Assembly (NCBI GenBank): GCA_030620095.1 | Contig: JAUTXW010002386.1 | Coordinates: forward strand, 372,001 to 436,000 | DNA length: 64,000 bases | Direction: 5' to 3' | From: Kuschelorhynchus macadamiae | Taxonomy: Eukaryota; Arthropoda; Insecta; Coleoptera; Curculionidae | Shown: piece after piece, positions 48,924-57,824 of the stretch | Numbering within the stretch: the stretch's first letter is position 1 | How the letters are laid out: the number at the start of each line of letters is the position of its first letter | The notes under the pieces: model-generated | Told to the model about the DNA's origin: nothing | Seen by the model: only the letters and a program-made list of their open reading frames with translations | Database searches by the model: none | Position numbers and translations under genes: made by a program

Positions 48924-50180
48924 CACAGTGTGGCGTGACATAGGCACTAGGGACAAAATTAAATATCTCGAAAACTAGTCAACCAATTTGAGTTTTTTAA
49001 ACACATAACTATCCCTTAGTAAAGTAACTAAATTATGTGAATAGTTGCTTTTTTTAAATCCAGTGGCGTACTAAGGAGGCCAAAGTTTTTTTAACCAATG
49101 ACATGACAGATTAATATAATGTAAAAGATGAGTGTATTTTTATCATAAATCAAATGTAATTGAAATACAAAAGTCATATATTTAATTTTACTAAACAAAA
49201 AAGAACAGTGGCGTACCAAGAAAAAAGTCAAATATTACATTTATACATATTATTATTATATTATTATATTGAGCAACATATATAAGAAGAAAGGGAAACT
49301 GAAAAAGAATACATTTATTTCTGTTATAGAAAAAAATATATCCAATAAACTACCTAAATTTAATTATCAAAATACATTTTTAAACCATAATATACAAAAT
49401 TATAGGTATCTACTCTTCTGAATCCGAATCCGAAAGTTCACTAAGATTAGATAAACTAAAATCAAATCCTAAATTGATACCATCTTGTTTTTTAATATAT
49501 TTTTGTATTTGTTCATTCGACCCTGCAAGTTTTTTAGTTTGCACGTTTCTTTTTGACGAAATGAAAGGATCCGATGTAAGGAGAAGGACACGCATTAAAT
49601 CTTTGTTTGTATCTATTCTAGAGCACTTTCGAGTGTGAGATAATCTATGCTTTCTAGCCTCTTTATGCCTGGCCTCAAGGGCATCTTCGGAAAGTTCTCC
49701 AATGGGCAAACAAAATGCATCGATTATCTCACACCCATGAACAAGCACTTTGTGTACAGTACTTGGCATATTGTACCACCTATAAAGCGTTATGTATAAA
49801 TTTCTGGTGTCATTTAGCAAAACCCTAAACTTATCTAGGTCAATAGCATTACCACTAGCCAAAACTCCTAATATTATAGAAAATTTCTCTATCAATTCCC
49901 TGTCAACTCCTGTGACCTCCGAACTAATTTGGGGATTGTGGAAGAACTTTCTGGCTGTATTGCCGTCATTTGAGGAGCCATACCCTGGTTTTGGTTTGTC
50001 CACTGTTAACGACAATTTAGCTTTAAATTCGGCTTGGATTCGTTTTTTGTTGCCTTCTACTATGGCTTTATTCTCAGGTCCACTAACCCGCCACACCTTT
50101 ATTGGCAGTCGGTATCCAATGTGGAGAAGGCACTCAAAAAAACGAATCCAACAATGCAGAGTGGACAACCCGAGTAGTAT
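48924..50180. mobile_element. Truncated second Transib element
   Basis: The left end is CACAGTGTGGCGTGACATAG, whose first seven bases equal the consensus RSS heptamer complement type (CACAGTG), as in Transib termini. It is preceded by CAACG, a plausible 5-bp target sequence. Inside is the C-terminal third of a Transib transposase. The other terminus and the N-terminal two thirds are missing, so this is a deletion derivative. Confidence 0.65.
49410..50180 (-). pseudogene. Transib transposase C-terminal fragment
   Basis: The frame from about 50180 to the stop at 49410 reads GLSTLHCWIRFFECLLHIGY, GSSNDGNTARKFFHNP, MPSTVHKVLVHGCEII, GELSEDALEARHKEARKHR, and ends with an acidic tail (LSDSDSEE). 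Each segment lines up with the complete copy at 20.8-22.9 kb, including the catalytic-Glu helix. Upstream of 50180 the frame runs into unrelated sequence, so the protein is 5'-truncated. It is a different lineage from the first copy (moderate identity). Confidence 0.82.
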
Positions 50181-50519
50181 ACAAGGCGGGGTACTGTGAC
50201 CGAGGATGGCCTGTCTGTCCAAAGATTGGGTGTGTCCAACTTCTTCGGCGACGAAGTGACACAATCCTGAAAATGGCCGAAGAAGAAGTGGTCGACAATG
50301 ACCAGAGGCTGTTGACCAGAAGGGCCTTATTAGTGTACGGGTTCAAAAAGGCCTTGAGACCCCTAGGGGAGTTTTTTTTTATGGGGATGGTTTTAGGGTG
50401 TTTTTATAAGGATGTAAATAGGTAGATGCAAAAAAGACTTTTATATGTGAAGTGTCTTTTTGGCACTCACACACATGCACCCCTATAATTATTACTAATT
50501 TGTTTCTTAGAAAAAAAAA
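50181..50519. other. Unassigned sequence; weak Harbinger-like N-terminus
   Basis: On the minus strand a short frame contains VSLRRRRSWTHPIFGQ, which resembles the basic RRRWWVHPI motif at the start of Harbinger transposases. Nothing else of such a protein is present. I treat it as a possible fragment only. Confidence 0.2.
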
Positions 50520-50606
50520 AAAGCCCACGCGCCCGCCTGGATTCGAACCGTCGACACCGAGATTTGTTTTTTGTCAAATTTTTAACTTCTAGACTACTAC
50601 CGCCAT
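50520..50606 (-). repeat. tRNA-like (SINE head or tRNA pseudogene)
   Basis: On the minus strand, GGCGGTAGTAGTCTAGAAG (A-box-like) is followed 40 bases later by GGTTCGAATCC (a perfect B-box), then GGCGGGC and a run of Ts just downstream, a pol III terminator. The T-stem does not pair fully and I cannot fold a clean cloverleaf, so it is a tRNA-derived repeat or decayed tRNA rather than a working tRNA. Confidence 0.5.
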
Positions 50607-50840
50607 GCAGTATGTCGTAATAAGTAAACAATTTAGATGATCTTGTTTATCTTTTAAACGAGCAATAATAGTAATAATACGCAGTTATACAGTACAGCAC
50701 ATGTGGTAAAAAAAAATAGAATGTTTGTAGGGCTTCACGCCGCACCTCTGGTATAATTTCATGAGCCTAGCCTAGCCTCGTCTAACCGAAAATAAATGAA
50801 ACAAATAATTATATCTTTAATATATTTTTTATTATTTAAA

Positions 50841-51053
50841 TCAATTAAACCTTTCAATATAAATTCTAGTCCTATGATTTTCATCAAGTATATTTTTTAA
50901 AATTAATTCTAAATTAGCTATTCGTCGTTGAAAATGAATTTTGTTGATAATTTCTTCATCTTTTCGAGCTCTTCTGTATGCATAACTCCAAACAATCATT
51001 AGGTGTATATGATTTTTTGATTCATTAAAGCTTACCGACTTTATTGGTTTCAT
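50841..51053 (-). CDS. Small hypothetical protein of element A (70 aa)
   Basis: Open frame starting MKPIKSVSFNESKNHIHLMI, with a basic, helical middle (YAYRRARKDEEIINKIHFQR) and a coiled-coil-like end. It lies 59 bp downstream of the secreted-protein gene on the same strand, so it would be the last gene of the leftward unit. I do not recognise it, and short frames in AT-rich DNA can arise by chance. Confidence 0.4.
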   Translation of the reverse strand: MKPIKSVSFNESKNHIHLMIVWSYAYRRARKDEEIINKIHFQRRIANLELILKNILDENHRTRIYIERFN

Positions 51054-51111
51054 AACGTCTCTCTCCCCAAGTCAGATAACATAGAAATTTTGTAGATAGA
51101 TTTATATATTG

Positions 51112-51588
51112 TTATTGGTATACTATAAGACAGGTCTCAAAGGTTGAGTTTGTGTTAAATAAATAATCCAACATTGTTCGTCTGTTTTCTATGTATACAT
51201 TTTTGTTTTGAAAATATTTAGATGTATATTGAATACAATGTATATCTGCAGGTTCATTAATATCTACAGGAACGTAACTCACATTCGAAACTTTGTTTAT
51301 TAGTTTCGGTATGATACCAATTTGAACTTTAGCCAAATTATATATTTTATCATTGGGTCTTACATATTCATCTGGTTTTATTAGATTGTAATGTGTGTGG
51401 AACCAGACATTATATCCCGTATCTTGAAATGTCCTTAAACTTAAATGTTTCAAGATATGGTAATCTCTATCGTTTATGTACACTGAATTGTAACTGTATT
51501 CTTCTTCTTCTTCCTCTGTGTATTGAGAAGATAATCCAAAAAAATTACAAAAAAGTATGGTAAATAGCAGCACTAATGAGCTTTGCAT
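51112..51588 (-). CDS. Predicted secreted protein of element A (158 aa)
   Basis: Starts with a clear signal peptide (MQSSLVLLFTILFCNFFGLS, cleavage probably near SSQ), followed by an acidic run (EEEEEEY). The rest has two Cys (HCIQ and ETCLIV) and aromatic-rich segments, without a known domain. A TATA box (TATAAAA, 51644-51638 on this strand) stands 50 bases upstream of the ATG, which supports its own promoter. The position beside the integrase resembles the accessory region of adintovirus-like elements, where virus-host interaction genes tend to lie. That role is inference. Confidence 0.55.
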   Translation of the reverse strand: MQSSLVLLFTILFCNFFGLSSQYTEEEEEEYSYNSVYINDRDYHILKHLSLRTFQDTGYNVWFHTHYNLIKPDEYVRPNDKIYNLAKVQIGIIPKLINKVSNVSYVPVDINEPADIHCIQYTSKYFQNKNVYIENRRTMLDYLFNTNSTFETCLIVYQ

Positions 51589-51637
51589 TGTTGTGAGATT
51601 TACAACTTACTGATTGATTTCAAATGTTCTATAGAGC

Positions 51638-51644
51638 TTTTATA
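51638..51644 (-). promoter_or_regulatory. TATA box for the secreted-protein gene
   Basis: TATAAAA on the minus strand, 50 bases before the ATG at 51588, a spacing compatible with transcription starting about 25-30 bases downstream of the box. Confidence 0.45.
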
Positions 51645-51685
51645 CGAAAGTAACTAGTTTGTTTGTGACGTAGGTAATCCATTCT

Positions 51686-51913
51686 TTATAGATGTTGTAA
51701 ATGTGAGAAAGTACTACTACTTGAACTACTTCCTCTTGATGAGCTACTACTACTACTGTTATTGTTCTTTTCAGGCCAATAATGCGATGGAATATGTTTA
51801 GATGCATCTAGTATTTTAGCTTTTGCTTGATAAGCACATGGCAAACATTCCAGAGTTCTAACATCAGTTTCACCCAAACAAGTGGGACATTTATGTTTCA
51901 CTGGAATTGGCAT
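51686..51913 (-). CDS. Zinc-ribbon-like small protein of element A (75 aa)
   Basis: Begins MPIPVKHKCPTCLGETDV and has a second knuckle (LECLPC), so four Cys in two CxxC pairs, as in zinc ribbons. The C-terminus is a run of serines broken by one RG (51715-51765), from TCx-type trinucleotide expansion. TATAAATATG overlaps the start region. It sits 22 bp downstream of the integrase gene's stop on the same strand. Function unknown; a small nucleic-acid- or protein-binding factor is possible. Confidence 0.5.
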   Translation of the reverse strand: MPIPVKHKCPTCLGETDVRTLECLPCAYQAKAKILDASKHIPSHYWPEKNNNSSSSSSSRGSSSSSSTFSHLQHL

Positions 51914-51935
51914 ATTTATAGAGCAATATTATTAT

Positions 51936-52868
51936 TTATGCAATGTTATCTTTTAATATCCAACTGTTGTGTTTATTGTCAAAACCCAACCATTTAACAA
52001 AAACCTTATTCCCTTTTCGTTTCAATACTCGTTCAACTAGATAAATATCTGGATATTTAACTTTTTGAAGCTGAAGTTCATAAAATCCACCCTTAATATC
52101 TTGATGTTGTTCGTCTTGCAGTAAATATGTAACTGGATTTGTAAGTTGAACTTTCTTGATTATAAATATTTCAGTAGACCAATTCGGCCTATATTGCTTA
52201 TCAAACACTCCTCTAAATTTAGAAATGCGAACATGGTCGCCTACATTGTATTTTGGTTTGGGAGCAATTTTTATTTTGCTATAGGCAGTCTCCAACAAAA
52301 GTTTTTCATGCTTTTTTGTTATTTCTGAAGGTTTGAAACCTGTGGTCCTATGTTTTCTGTTGTTATAAACATTTGTAATATTTTTAATCAAGTCAAACCA
52401 TTTGTAGGACCCTTGAATGCTAAATTCTTTCCACATCATTCCTTTTAGTGTGCGATTAACTCTTTCGACGATTGAAGCCTTTTTTTCACTATACACCACG
52501 TAATGTTTGACTTTATACTTTTTCATTAAGTTTTGTACTTCTTTGCCCGTGAATTCTCCTCCAGAATTACTGCACAGGTGAATCGGTGTTTGAGATTTGA
52601 ACACATTTTCCAGCATTGTAGCGACTTCTTTTGACGTTTTCGATTTTAATGGAAATGTCCATACATATTTGGAGAAACAATTAATGACTACTAAGATGTA
52701 TTTATAACCTTTATTTTCCTTTTCATATTCCCTCATGTCGACTAAATCTGCTTGCATAAGATCCAAAAGGGACTTAATTATAACTTTTCGTCGTTGAAAA
52801 TTAATTCTGGCTGGCTTATGTATTTCTTCAACAATATGACGTTTTACATCTGTAACGTATTTAGACAT
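51936..52868 (-). CDS. Maverick integrase with C-terminal chromodomain, second catalytic Asp changed
   Basis: 310 residues. The retroviral-type integrase core begins near residue 33: LMQADLVDM (first Asp, D41), a GYKYILVVINCFSKYVW strand, then CSNSGGEF (residues 99-106), and ASIVERVNRTLKGMMW (Glu, E135). In relatives the second position reads S-D-x-G-x-EF; here it is Asn (N101). The C-terminus is a chromodomain (YLVERVLKRKGNKVFVKWLG). No HHCC finger is present, as in other insect Maverick integrases. The family inserts the linear genome with a 6-bp duplication. The change probably abolishes activity, consistent with the decay of element A. The gene follows the DUF8207-like gene by 8 bp. Confidence 0.88.
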   Translation of the reverse strand: MSKYVTDVKRHIVEEIHKPARINFQRRKVIIKSLLDLMQADLVDMREYEKENKGYKYILVVINCFSKYVWTFPLKSKTSKEVATMLENVFKSQTPIHLCSNSGGEFTGKEVQNLMKKYKVKHYVVYSEKKASIVERVNRTLKGMMWKEFSIQGSYKWFDLIKNITNVYNNRKHRTTGFKPSEITKKHEKLLLETAYSKIKIAPKPKYNVGDHVRISKFRGVFDKQYRPNWSTEIFIIKKVQLTNPVTYLLQDEQHQDIKGGFYELQLQKVKYPDIYLVERVLKRKGNKVFVKWLGFDNKHNSWILKDNIA

Positions 52869-52876
52869 TTTCGAAA

Positions 52877-54048
52877 TTATTCTATAATTTGAGCTTCTCG
52901 TAATTCCTCGATGATTGAAACGATTTCGTTGTTGTGACTCGAATTACCTGCAGCTTGAGATGCAAGTAACAATCTTAGTCTATCCACAAGTTCATTAGGG
53001 TCGTCCCAATGAACACTGGTCGGTTTGTTACTGTCATAAGCATTCCTTCTCCTTGTTTAACATTTTCTTCCCTACCACTATCACTATCTGTCTCTTGTTG
53101 CATCATAATTGGCTCAATAATTCTTGTAAATTTCTTATTTTTATTTGTAGACACCATAGTTGAATCAAAATATTTTTCAACAGCTTTAGTATTGAATAAT
53201 ATATTTGCGTAATTTTGAGCGTCGTCTTTAGTATAGATTTTAGGAATATTCTGATCGAAAAGTAAACCGTAAAGCCCTTTAGTACCTTTATATTTTTTCC
53301 CAGCTATTAAAAGATCAGGTCCGTCAAAATCAATCCTCTTGTTTCCAATGGAAAATCGTTCAATGTCTGAATCAAACTGAACTCTAAATTTTCCATCTGA
53401 ATTCTCACTGTTTGGGTCTTTAATAAACTTTTTAATATACGTTAAAGGAAGTGGGTGATATTGTTCATAATAGTCGCTAAGTGATTTGTCTTTAATCGTT
53501 TTATCTAGTTGTTCCTCAAACTCTTTTTGTTTCCGAGCTTCGTCTTCTTGCATTTCCGTTTCCACATCTTGAATCATTTTTTGTTCTAATTTATTTTTCG
53601 GCTGACCGATCGCTGAAAAGGATAATCTTCGCTTTGGACGCGGTGCAGTGGCTGTTAGTACCTTTGGTGTATAATCATATTTTGCTTCTGGTGTGGACTG
53701 TATTAGTTTGGGTAGTGATACCGCCGGTTCCGATACTGTGGATTGTGTGTCATAATCGTCAGAGTCAGATACATTATATTCAATTTGTTCTTGTTTTAAA
53801 CGATTTCTACCTTCTTCGTTGTGAACAGGTATTGAACTTGCATTGCTTAAAGTCACAGTTTCTCTAGGAATTAATTTATTTTCAATATTCTGCAAATGCT
53901 TGGTTATGGGTTTGAAAAGATTTTCATGTGTCATTTGACCGTGCTTAAGAAGTTTTAGTTTGTTTTTAATTTCATTTCTTTTGGTTATAAGTTGTTTTTT
54001 CACAACTTTTCTCGCAGTTTGTTTCTTGTTTCTATCGAGCCCAACCAT
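52877..54048 (-). pseudogene. DUF8207-like protein of element A, frameshifted near its end
   Basis: The frame starts at ATG 54048 and is rich in Lys, Glu and Gln at the N-terminus (coiled-coil-like). The middle has a compact conserved domain: FRVQFDSDIERFSIGNKRID, GPDLLIAGKKYKGTKGLYGL then LLFDQNIPKIYTKDDAQNYA. I recall this as the DUF8207 type common in uncharacterised insect proteins next to Maverick genes. Near 53025 the frame shifts; the alternate frame continues about 48 residues (WDDPNELVDRLRLLLASQAA ...) to a stop at 52877. The gene precedes the integrase. Function unknown, possibly a structural or terminal-protein-like role. Confidence 0.6.
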
Positions 54049-54101
54049 AGCTCAACTCAATTTAAGTAGATTTTCAAGTAAACTAATAAAATGTCATTAT
54101 G

Positions 54102-54785
54102 TTAGAGATATATATAGTTATCCAAACAATATCGATAACGTCCATCATTCATTTTATTGTCTTTGAAAATTGATAAGAACCCATAAGGTTTTCCCCAGCA
54201 GAAGCCGCAAATTGACTTAAAATCTTCAAATGACATATCAGTACCCACGTGATCTGTGTAAACATGACGTAGGTTTAAATCGTCTTGTTTGAATAATATT
54301 AAAACATTGGCATTGTCTCTTATTAGGTGTTTTGGTATTTTAGCATAGGTTTGACACAGATAGAAACAGTCAATGTTATTATGACGTCCCATACTGAAAT
54401 ATTCCCTCATAACATCCTGTTTGTCACATGCCACATCGTCAAAAATGATTACAGAGTTAGATATACTGTCAGAGGGATCGAGGATAGTGTCACCATTGTT
54501 AAAGGTATAGTAACCGATACCTTTGATTGGTGTCAACAGCTTTTCCAGATACACATACTTTGGTTGATAAAGAGATTTTGAGTAGAGATAGACGTTTTCG
54601 AATTTCAATCCATTTGGATGTTCCAGCAGACTAATCATAACATTGGTCTTTCCACAGTTTGAAGGACCTGTGATAACTGCCCTTATTGTAGACGGTAGCA
54701 ATTTACTGTGTTTGATACTTCCTCTTTTAACTTCGTCGTGATTTTGAATGTTTAAAGTTGTTTTTTGTTTCACAACTTTCTTCAT
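54102..54785 (-). CDS. Packaging ATPase (FtsK/HerA, A32-like) of element A
   Basis: I start at ATG 54785 (MKKVVKQKT), rather than the longer in-frame hydrophobic extension, because element B's ATPase begins similarly. It has about 227 residues, Walker A GPSNCGKT (residues 40-47), Walker B VIIFDD (112-117) and a following sensor-like segment (IDCFYLCQTYAKIPKHLIRD). Similar genes in adenovirus/Maverick-type viruses pump DNA into the capsid. It is divergent from the PLA2 gene, with 107 bp between the two start codons. The frame is complete and undamaged. Confidence 0.88.
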   Translation of the reverse strand: MKKVVKQKTTLNIQNHDEVKRGSIKHSKLLPSTIRAVITGPSNCGKTNVMISLLEHPNGLKFENVYLYSKSLYQPKYVYLEKLLTPIKGIGYYTFNNGDTILDPSDSISNSVIIFDDVACDKQDVMREYFSMGRHNNIDCFYLCQTYAKIPKHLIRDNANVLILFKQDDLNLRHVYTDHVGTDMSFEDFKSICGFCWGKPYGFLSIFKDNKMNDGRYRYCLDNYIYL

Positions 54786-54892
54786 AGCGTTAAAAAACAA
54801 ATCTTGACATGAAAAAGAATAAAATATGAATAACAATAATAGACGACAACATAACAATTTATAGTTAGTATGTTTTGTTACGTCTTACAATC

Positions 54893-55849
54893 ATGAGATA
54901 TTATACAAATCAAAGTGAAACAAAAAAAACCGGAAATGGTCTGCTAAATACTGTAATAAATAAACTACCATTCGAGATGCACATACCTGGCTACCAGTTC
55001 TGAGGACCGGGTACCAAGCTGCAGAAACGTTTAGCACGTGGTGATAAAGGAATTAATCCCTTGGATGCAGCATGTAAGCAACATGATATTGCCTATTCAA
55101 ATAACAAGGATTTAAGTAATCGTCATCAGGCTGATAAGATTCTTCTTAAAAGTGCTTTGAGCAGAATCAGTTCATCATAGGCTGGTTGGAGCGAAAAACT
55201 AGCTGCCTTAGGTGTATCAACAGCCATGCAAGCTAAACTAAAACTAGGTATGGGTATAAAAAGGAAAGAGAGTTCTAAAAATAATCAGTGTGTGAAACAA
55301 ACTTGTAACGTTCTACGTAAAGGTTCAACTGTCATGGCACAAAGTGCAAAAAGTATGGAAAATTATTTAAAAAAGATTGAAGCCTTGCTTGAAGAAGTGA
55401 ATTCTTACAAGAGTAAAGCTCAACAAAAGCAGCAGCAGCGAGTTAGAAAGAATTCTCCCCTTAGTCCCACAAAAAATAAAAAGAAAATCGTTAAAAATTT
55501 TGAAGAGGAATCAAGTGATAGTGAACACATTGACAATTATCATGAAAAGAAAATGAAAGAAAAAATGTTAAATCGTAACATAAAAACTGTTAAAAGTAGC
55601 CGACCCAGCAGCAGCAGCAGCAATAAAAAAAAAAAACTTTTCGAAAATGAAATGAAAATGGATATCCAAACGTTTAACAAGCGTAAAGCAGATATTTCGT
55701 CTGATATTGACTATGATAACAATACAAAAAAACCGAAGTTAGAAATCAACGACAACGATTTAATTTCACAAAAATTGCAAAAACGTAAACGAAGTGATTC
55801 TGAGGACAACAATATTGTTTTTGAACCGAAGAAAAGATTTAAAGGCTAG
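54893..55849 (+). pseudogene. PLA2-domain protein of element A, two in-frame stops
   Basis: Reading from ATG 54893, the frame has the features of a parvovirus VP1-type phospholipase A2: a HIPGYQF region before a GPGT Ca2+ loop, and a C-x-x-HD dyad (ACKQHDIAYS). A TGA at 55001-55003 falls where the loop Cys is expected, and a TAG at 55178-55180 follows. Downstream the frame stays open to 55849 with a Lys/Ser-rich tail and nuclear-signal-like basic runs (FEPKKRFKG end). The domain in relatives helps the virion leave the endosome. Here it could not be made in full. I give positions only and do not reconstruct it. Confidence 0.8.
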
Positions 55850-55916
55850 ATACCGTATAAATATTTAAGATTTTTAGTTTTCAAATTAGTTAATACCGAG
55901 CACTATTAAAGTAACA

Positions 55917-56487
55917 ATGTCCTCAAAGAATAAGCAACGTAACCGAAAGAAAAGATCCTCCAAAGTGATGAAAAGACAACAAAAAATACAACACAAAAAG
56001 ATGCAGAGAAGCAGAAGTCAAGGAAAGAAACGTATAAACTTTCCACAGTTAACTAAAAAAATTAAAAATAATGTTTTAAAAAATCAACCTCGTACTATCG
56101 ATGACGCTTTAAAGATTGCAGTTCAAACAGTTAAGGGTGAAAAACGAAGGATCAAACCACCATCCTCGAGAATAATTAGAATTCCCAAGACAGGAGGTGT
56201 GTTACCACTAATACCGATTTTTGCCGGTTTGAGTGCCTTCGGGAGCATTAAGCGGTGGAGCTTCAGCCATAGCAAAAACTATCAATGATGCACAAGCAGC
56301 GAAACGTCAATTGGAAGAAAATAAACGACACAATAGAACTATGGAAGCAGTTGCACTTGGCAAGGGACTCTACTTGAAACCCTTTAAAACTGGATATGGA
56401 CTTTTTTTTCCCAACTTAGGTCCAAAACGTCAAATAAGCGTCAAAATTGAAAATACCCTATTTTCGTGGAACTTTTATGAAAGATAA
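55917..56487 (+). pseudogene. Basic core/membrane-active-like capsid protein of element A, frameshifted
   Basis: The N-terminal half is extremely basic (KKRSSKVMKRQQKIQHKKMQ), suited to binding packaged DNA. Then comes RIIRIPKTGGVLPLIPIFAG, a hydrophobic Gly/Leu segment. After a frame slip near 56240 the alternate frame gives GGASAIAKTINDAQAAKRQL followed by EENKRHNRTM and KGLYLKPF. Element B has the same segment fused behind its PLA2 domain, which shows homology. It may correspond to the minor core/membrane-lytic protein of adenovirus-like capsids (inference). The end overlaps the protease frame. Confidence 0.6.
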
Positions 56488-56761
56488 ACTCCCCAAAAAA
56501 ATTTATAGAAATGAATCGGCTATAGTTAATTTGGACAACTCCTACGGACCTGGCACTCATTGGACTGCATATCGAAAATATGGAAAAAATATTATTTACT
56601 TTGACAGTTTTGGTAATTTACACCCACCCGTAGAGCTTTTAAGATATTTTAATTCTAATGGTACTTGTAATATATTTTATAATCATTCTCAGTTTCAGTC
56701 CTACAATTCTTACAACTGTGGCCATTTATGTTTGAATTTTTTATCTCATATGGAACAATGA
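56447..56761 (+). CDS. Adenain-type cysteine protease of element A, N-terminus shortened
   Basis: Catalytic landmarks are all present: GTHWTAY (His), YFDSFGN (Asp) and YNCGHLCLNF (Cys). The open frame begins at a TTG; the first ATG is at 56477 (MKDKLPKK), about 80 residues from the end. Relatives have an N-terminal FRGVFM-preceding segment of ~20-30 residues that seems deleted here, as the frame overlaps the end of the preceding gene. In the family the protease matures the capsid proteins. The active site is intact, but the shortened N-terminus makes function doubtful. Confidence 0.8.
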   Translation: MKIPYFRGTFMKDKLPKKIYRNESAIVNLDNSYGPGTHWTAYRKYGKNIIYFDSFGNLHPPVELLRYFNSNGTCNIFYNHSQFQSYNSYNCGHLCLNFLSHMEQ

Positions 56762-56841
56762 ATAAATAGATTAACATTATCTGGTTTGTTTCATTTATTT
56801 TAATAGATTTGTAGTGATCGTTTCTCTCTCTTTTAGTTATA

Positions 56842-57747
56842 ATGTCATATACATTTACCTTATCGGGGAAAGAATCAACAATTTCTGCAAAGATTTACCC
56901 ACCAATTATATTGAGTGAAAGTGACGAGTACGTTTTAGGTTTAATAAATTTCGAAAGTTACAATTCAATTCCAAATGTGGATAAATCAAACAATGTATTT
57001 CACTATGGTAAAAATAAAAAAATAGAACTACCTGAAGGCTCTTATGAAATACAGGATATCCAGAACTACTTGGTTAGGGCGTTAAATTTGGAAAAAGAAG
57101 GTGATCCAATTGTACTGCGATTGCAAGCAAACCATAATACACTACAGTGTGAAATAAAATGCAATAGGTCAATAGACTTTTCAAAAGACAACTCAATTGG
57201 AAGTTTGTTGGGGTTCAAAAATAAAGTATTGGAAGCAGACAAATTGCATATATCCGAAAACCCAGTAGATATATTTAAGGTCAACTCCATTGCTGTAGAC
57301 TGTAATTTAGTTACAAATGCCTACAATAACGGTAATCTGGTTCACATAGTTCACATGTTTTATCCCGAGGTGGCGCCCGGTTTTAAGATTGTTGAAAAAC
57401 CCTCAAACGTTATATATTTACCAATAAACACGCGCTATGTGGATGAAATATTGCTTAAAATAACCGATCAGGACGGAAAATTGGTCAATTTCCGAAAAGA
57501 ACTGATAACAGTAAGACTACATCTAAAGCAGGTTAAGAGCATGGTTTTTCTTTATGAAGATAATGCATTAGGGTTACCCATTAAGTACCATAAAAACAAG
57601 TCGTCCACTGGAATAATCAACAGTCCAAGACTACGTGCACATCAGTTAACATCTGAAAATAGAGCTTTTTTAATTTCCTTAGGATTTAAACTAAATAATA
57701 ATAATAATAATAATAATAATAGGAAAAATAAGGAGATATTGGTGTAG
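56842..57747 (+). CDS. Penton-like minor capsid protein of element A, fused to a small downstream protein
   Basis: Residues 1 to about 235 align with the 232-residue protein of element B (61497-62195): FTLSGKESTISAKIYPPIIL, YVLGLINFESYNSIPNV, IPDG/LPEGSYEIQDIQNYLV, APGFKIVEKPSNVIYLP, ITVRLHLK. This is the probable single-jelly-roll minor capsid (penton) of adintovirus-like elements. The last ~65 residues (from MVFLYEDNALGLP) resemble a separate small protein in element B (61316-61495). In A the two are one frame without a stop between them. An (AAT)9 tract at 57696-57722 codes for poly-Asn. No frameshift otherwise. Confidence 0.7.
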   Translation: MSYTFTLSGKESTISAKIYPPIILSESDEYVLGLINFESYNSIPNVDKSNNVFHYGKNKKIELPEGSYEIQDIQNYLVRALNLEKEGDPIVLRLQANHNTLQCEIKCNRSIDFSKDNSIGSLLGFKNKVLEADKLHISENPVDIFKVNSIAVDCNLVTNAYNNGNLVHIVHMFYPEVAPGFKIVEKPSNVIYLPINTRYVDEILLKITDQDGKLVNFRKELITVRLHLKQVKSMVFLYEDNALGLPIKYHKNKSSTGIINSPRLRAHQLTSENRAFLISLGFKLNNNNNNNNNRKNKEILV

Positions 57748-57824
57748 TTTTAAGTTACTTCTTAGTGCAAATCTTCGACACTTTTTTTTAATATTCAACT
57801 GGAATTGTGCCTATAGTCAAAGAA

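Noticed and set aside
57066..57290. Minus-strand 74-codon frame
   Set aside because: Shadow of the penton-like gene of element A.
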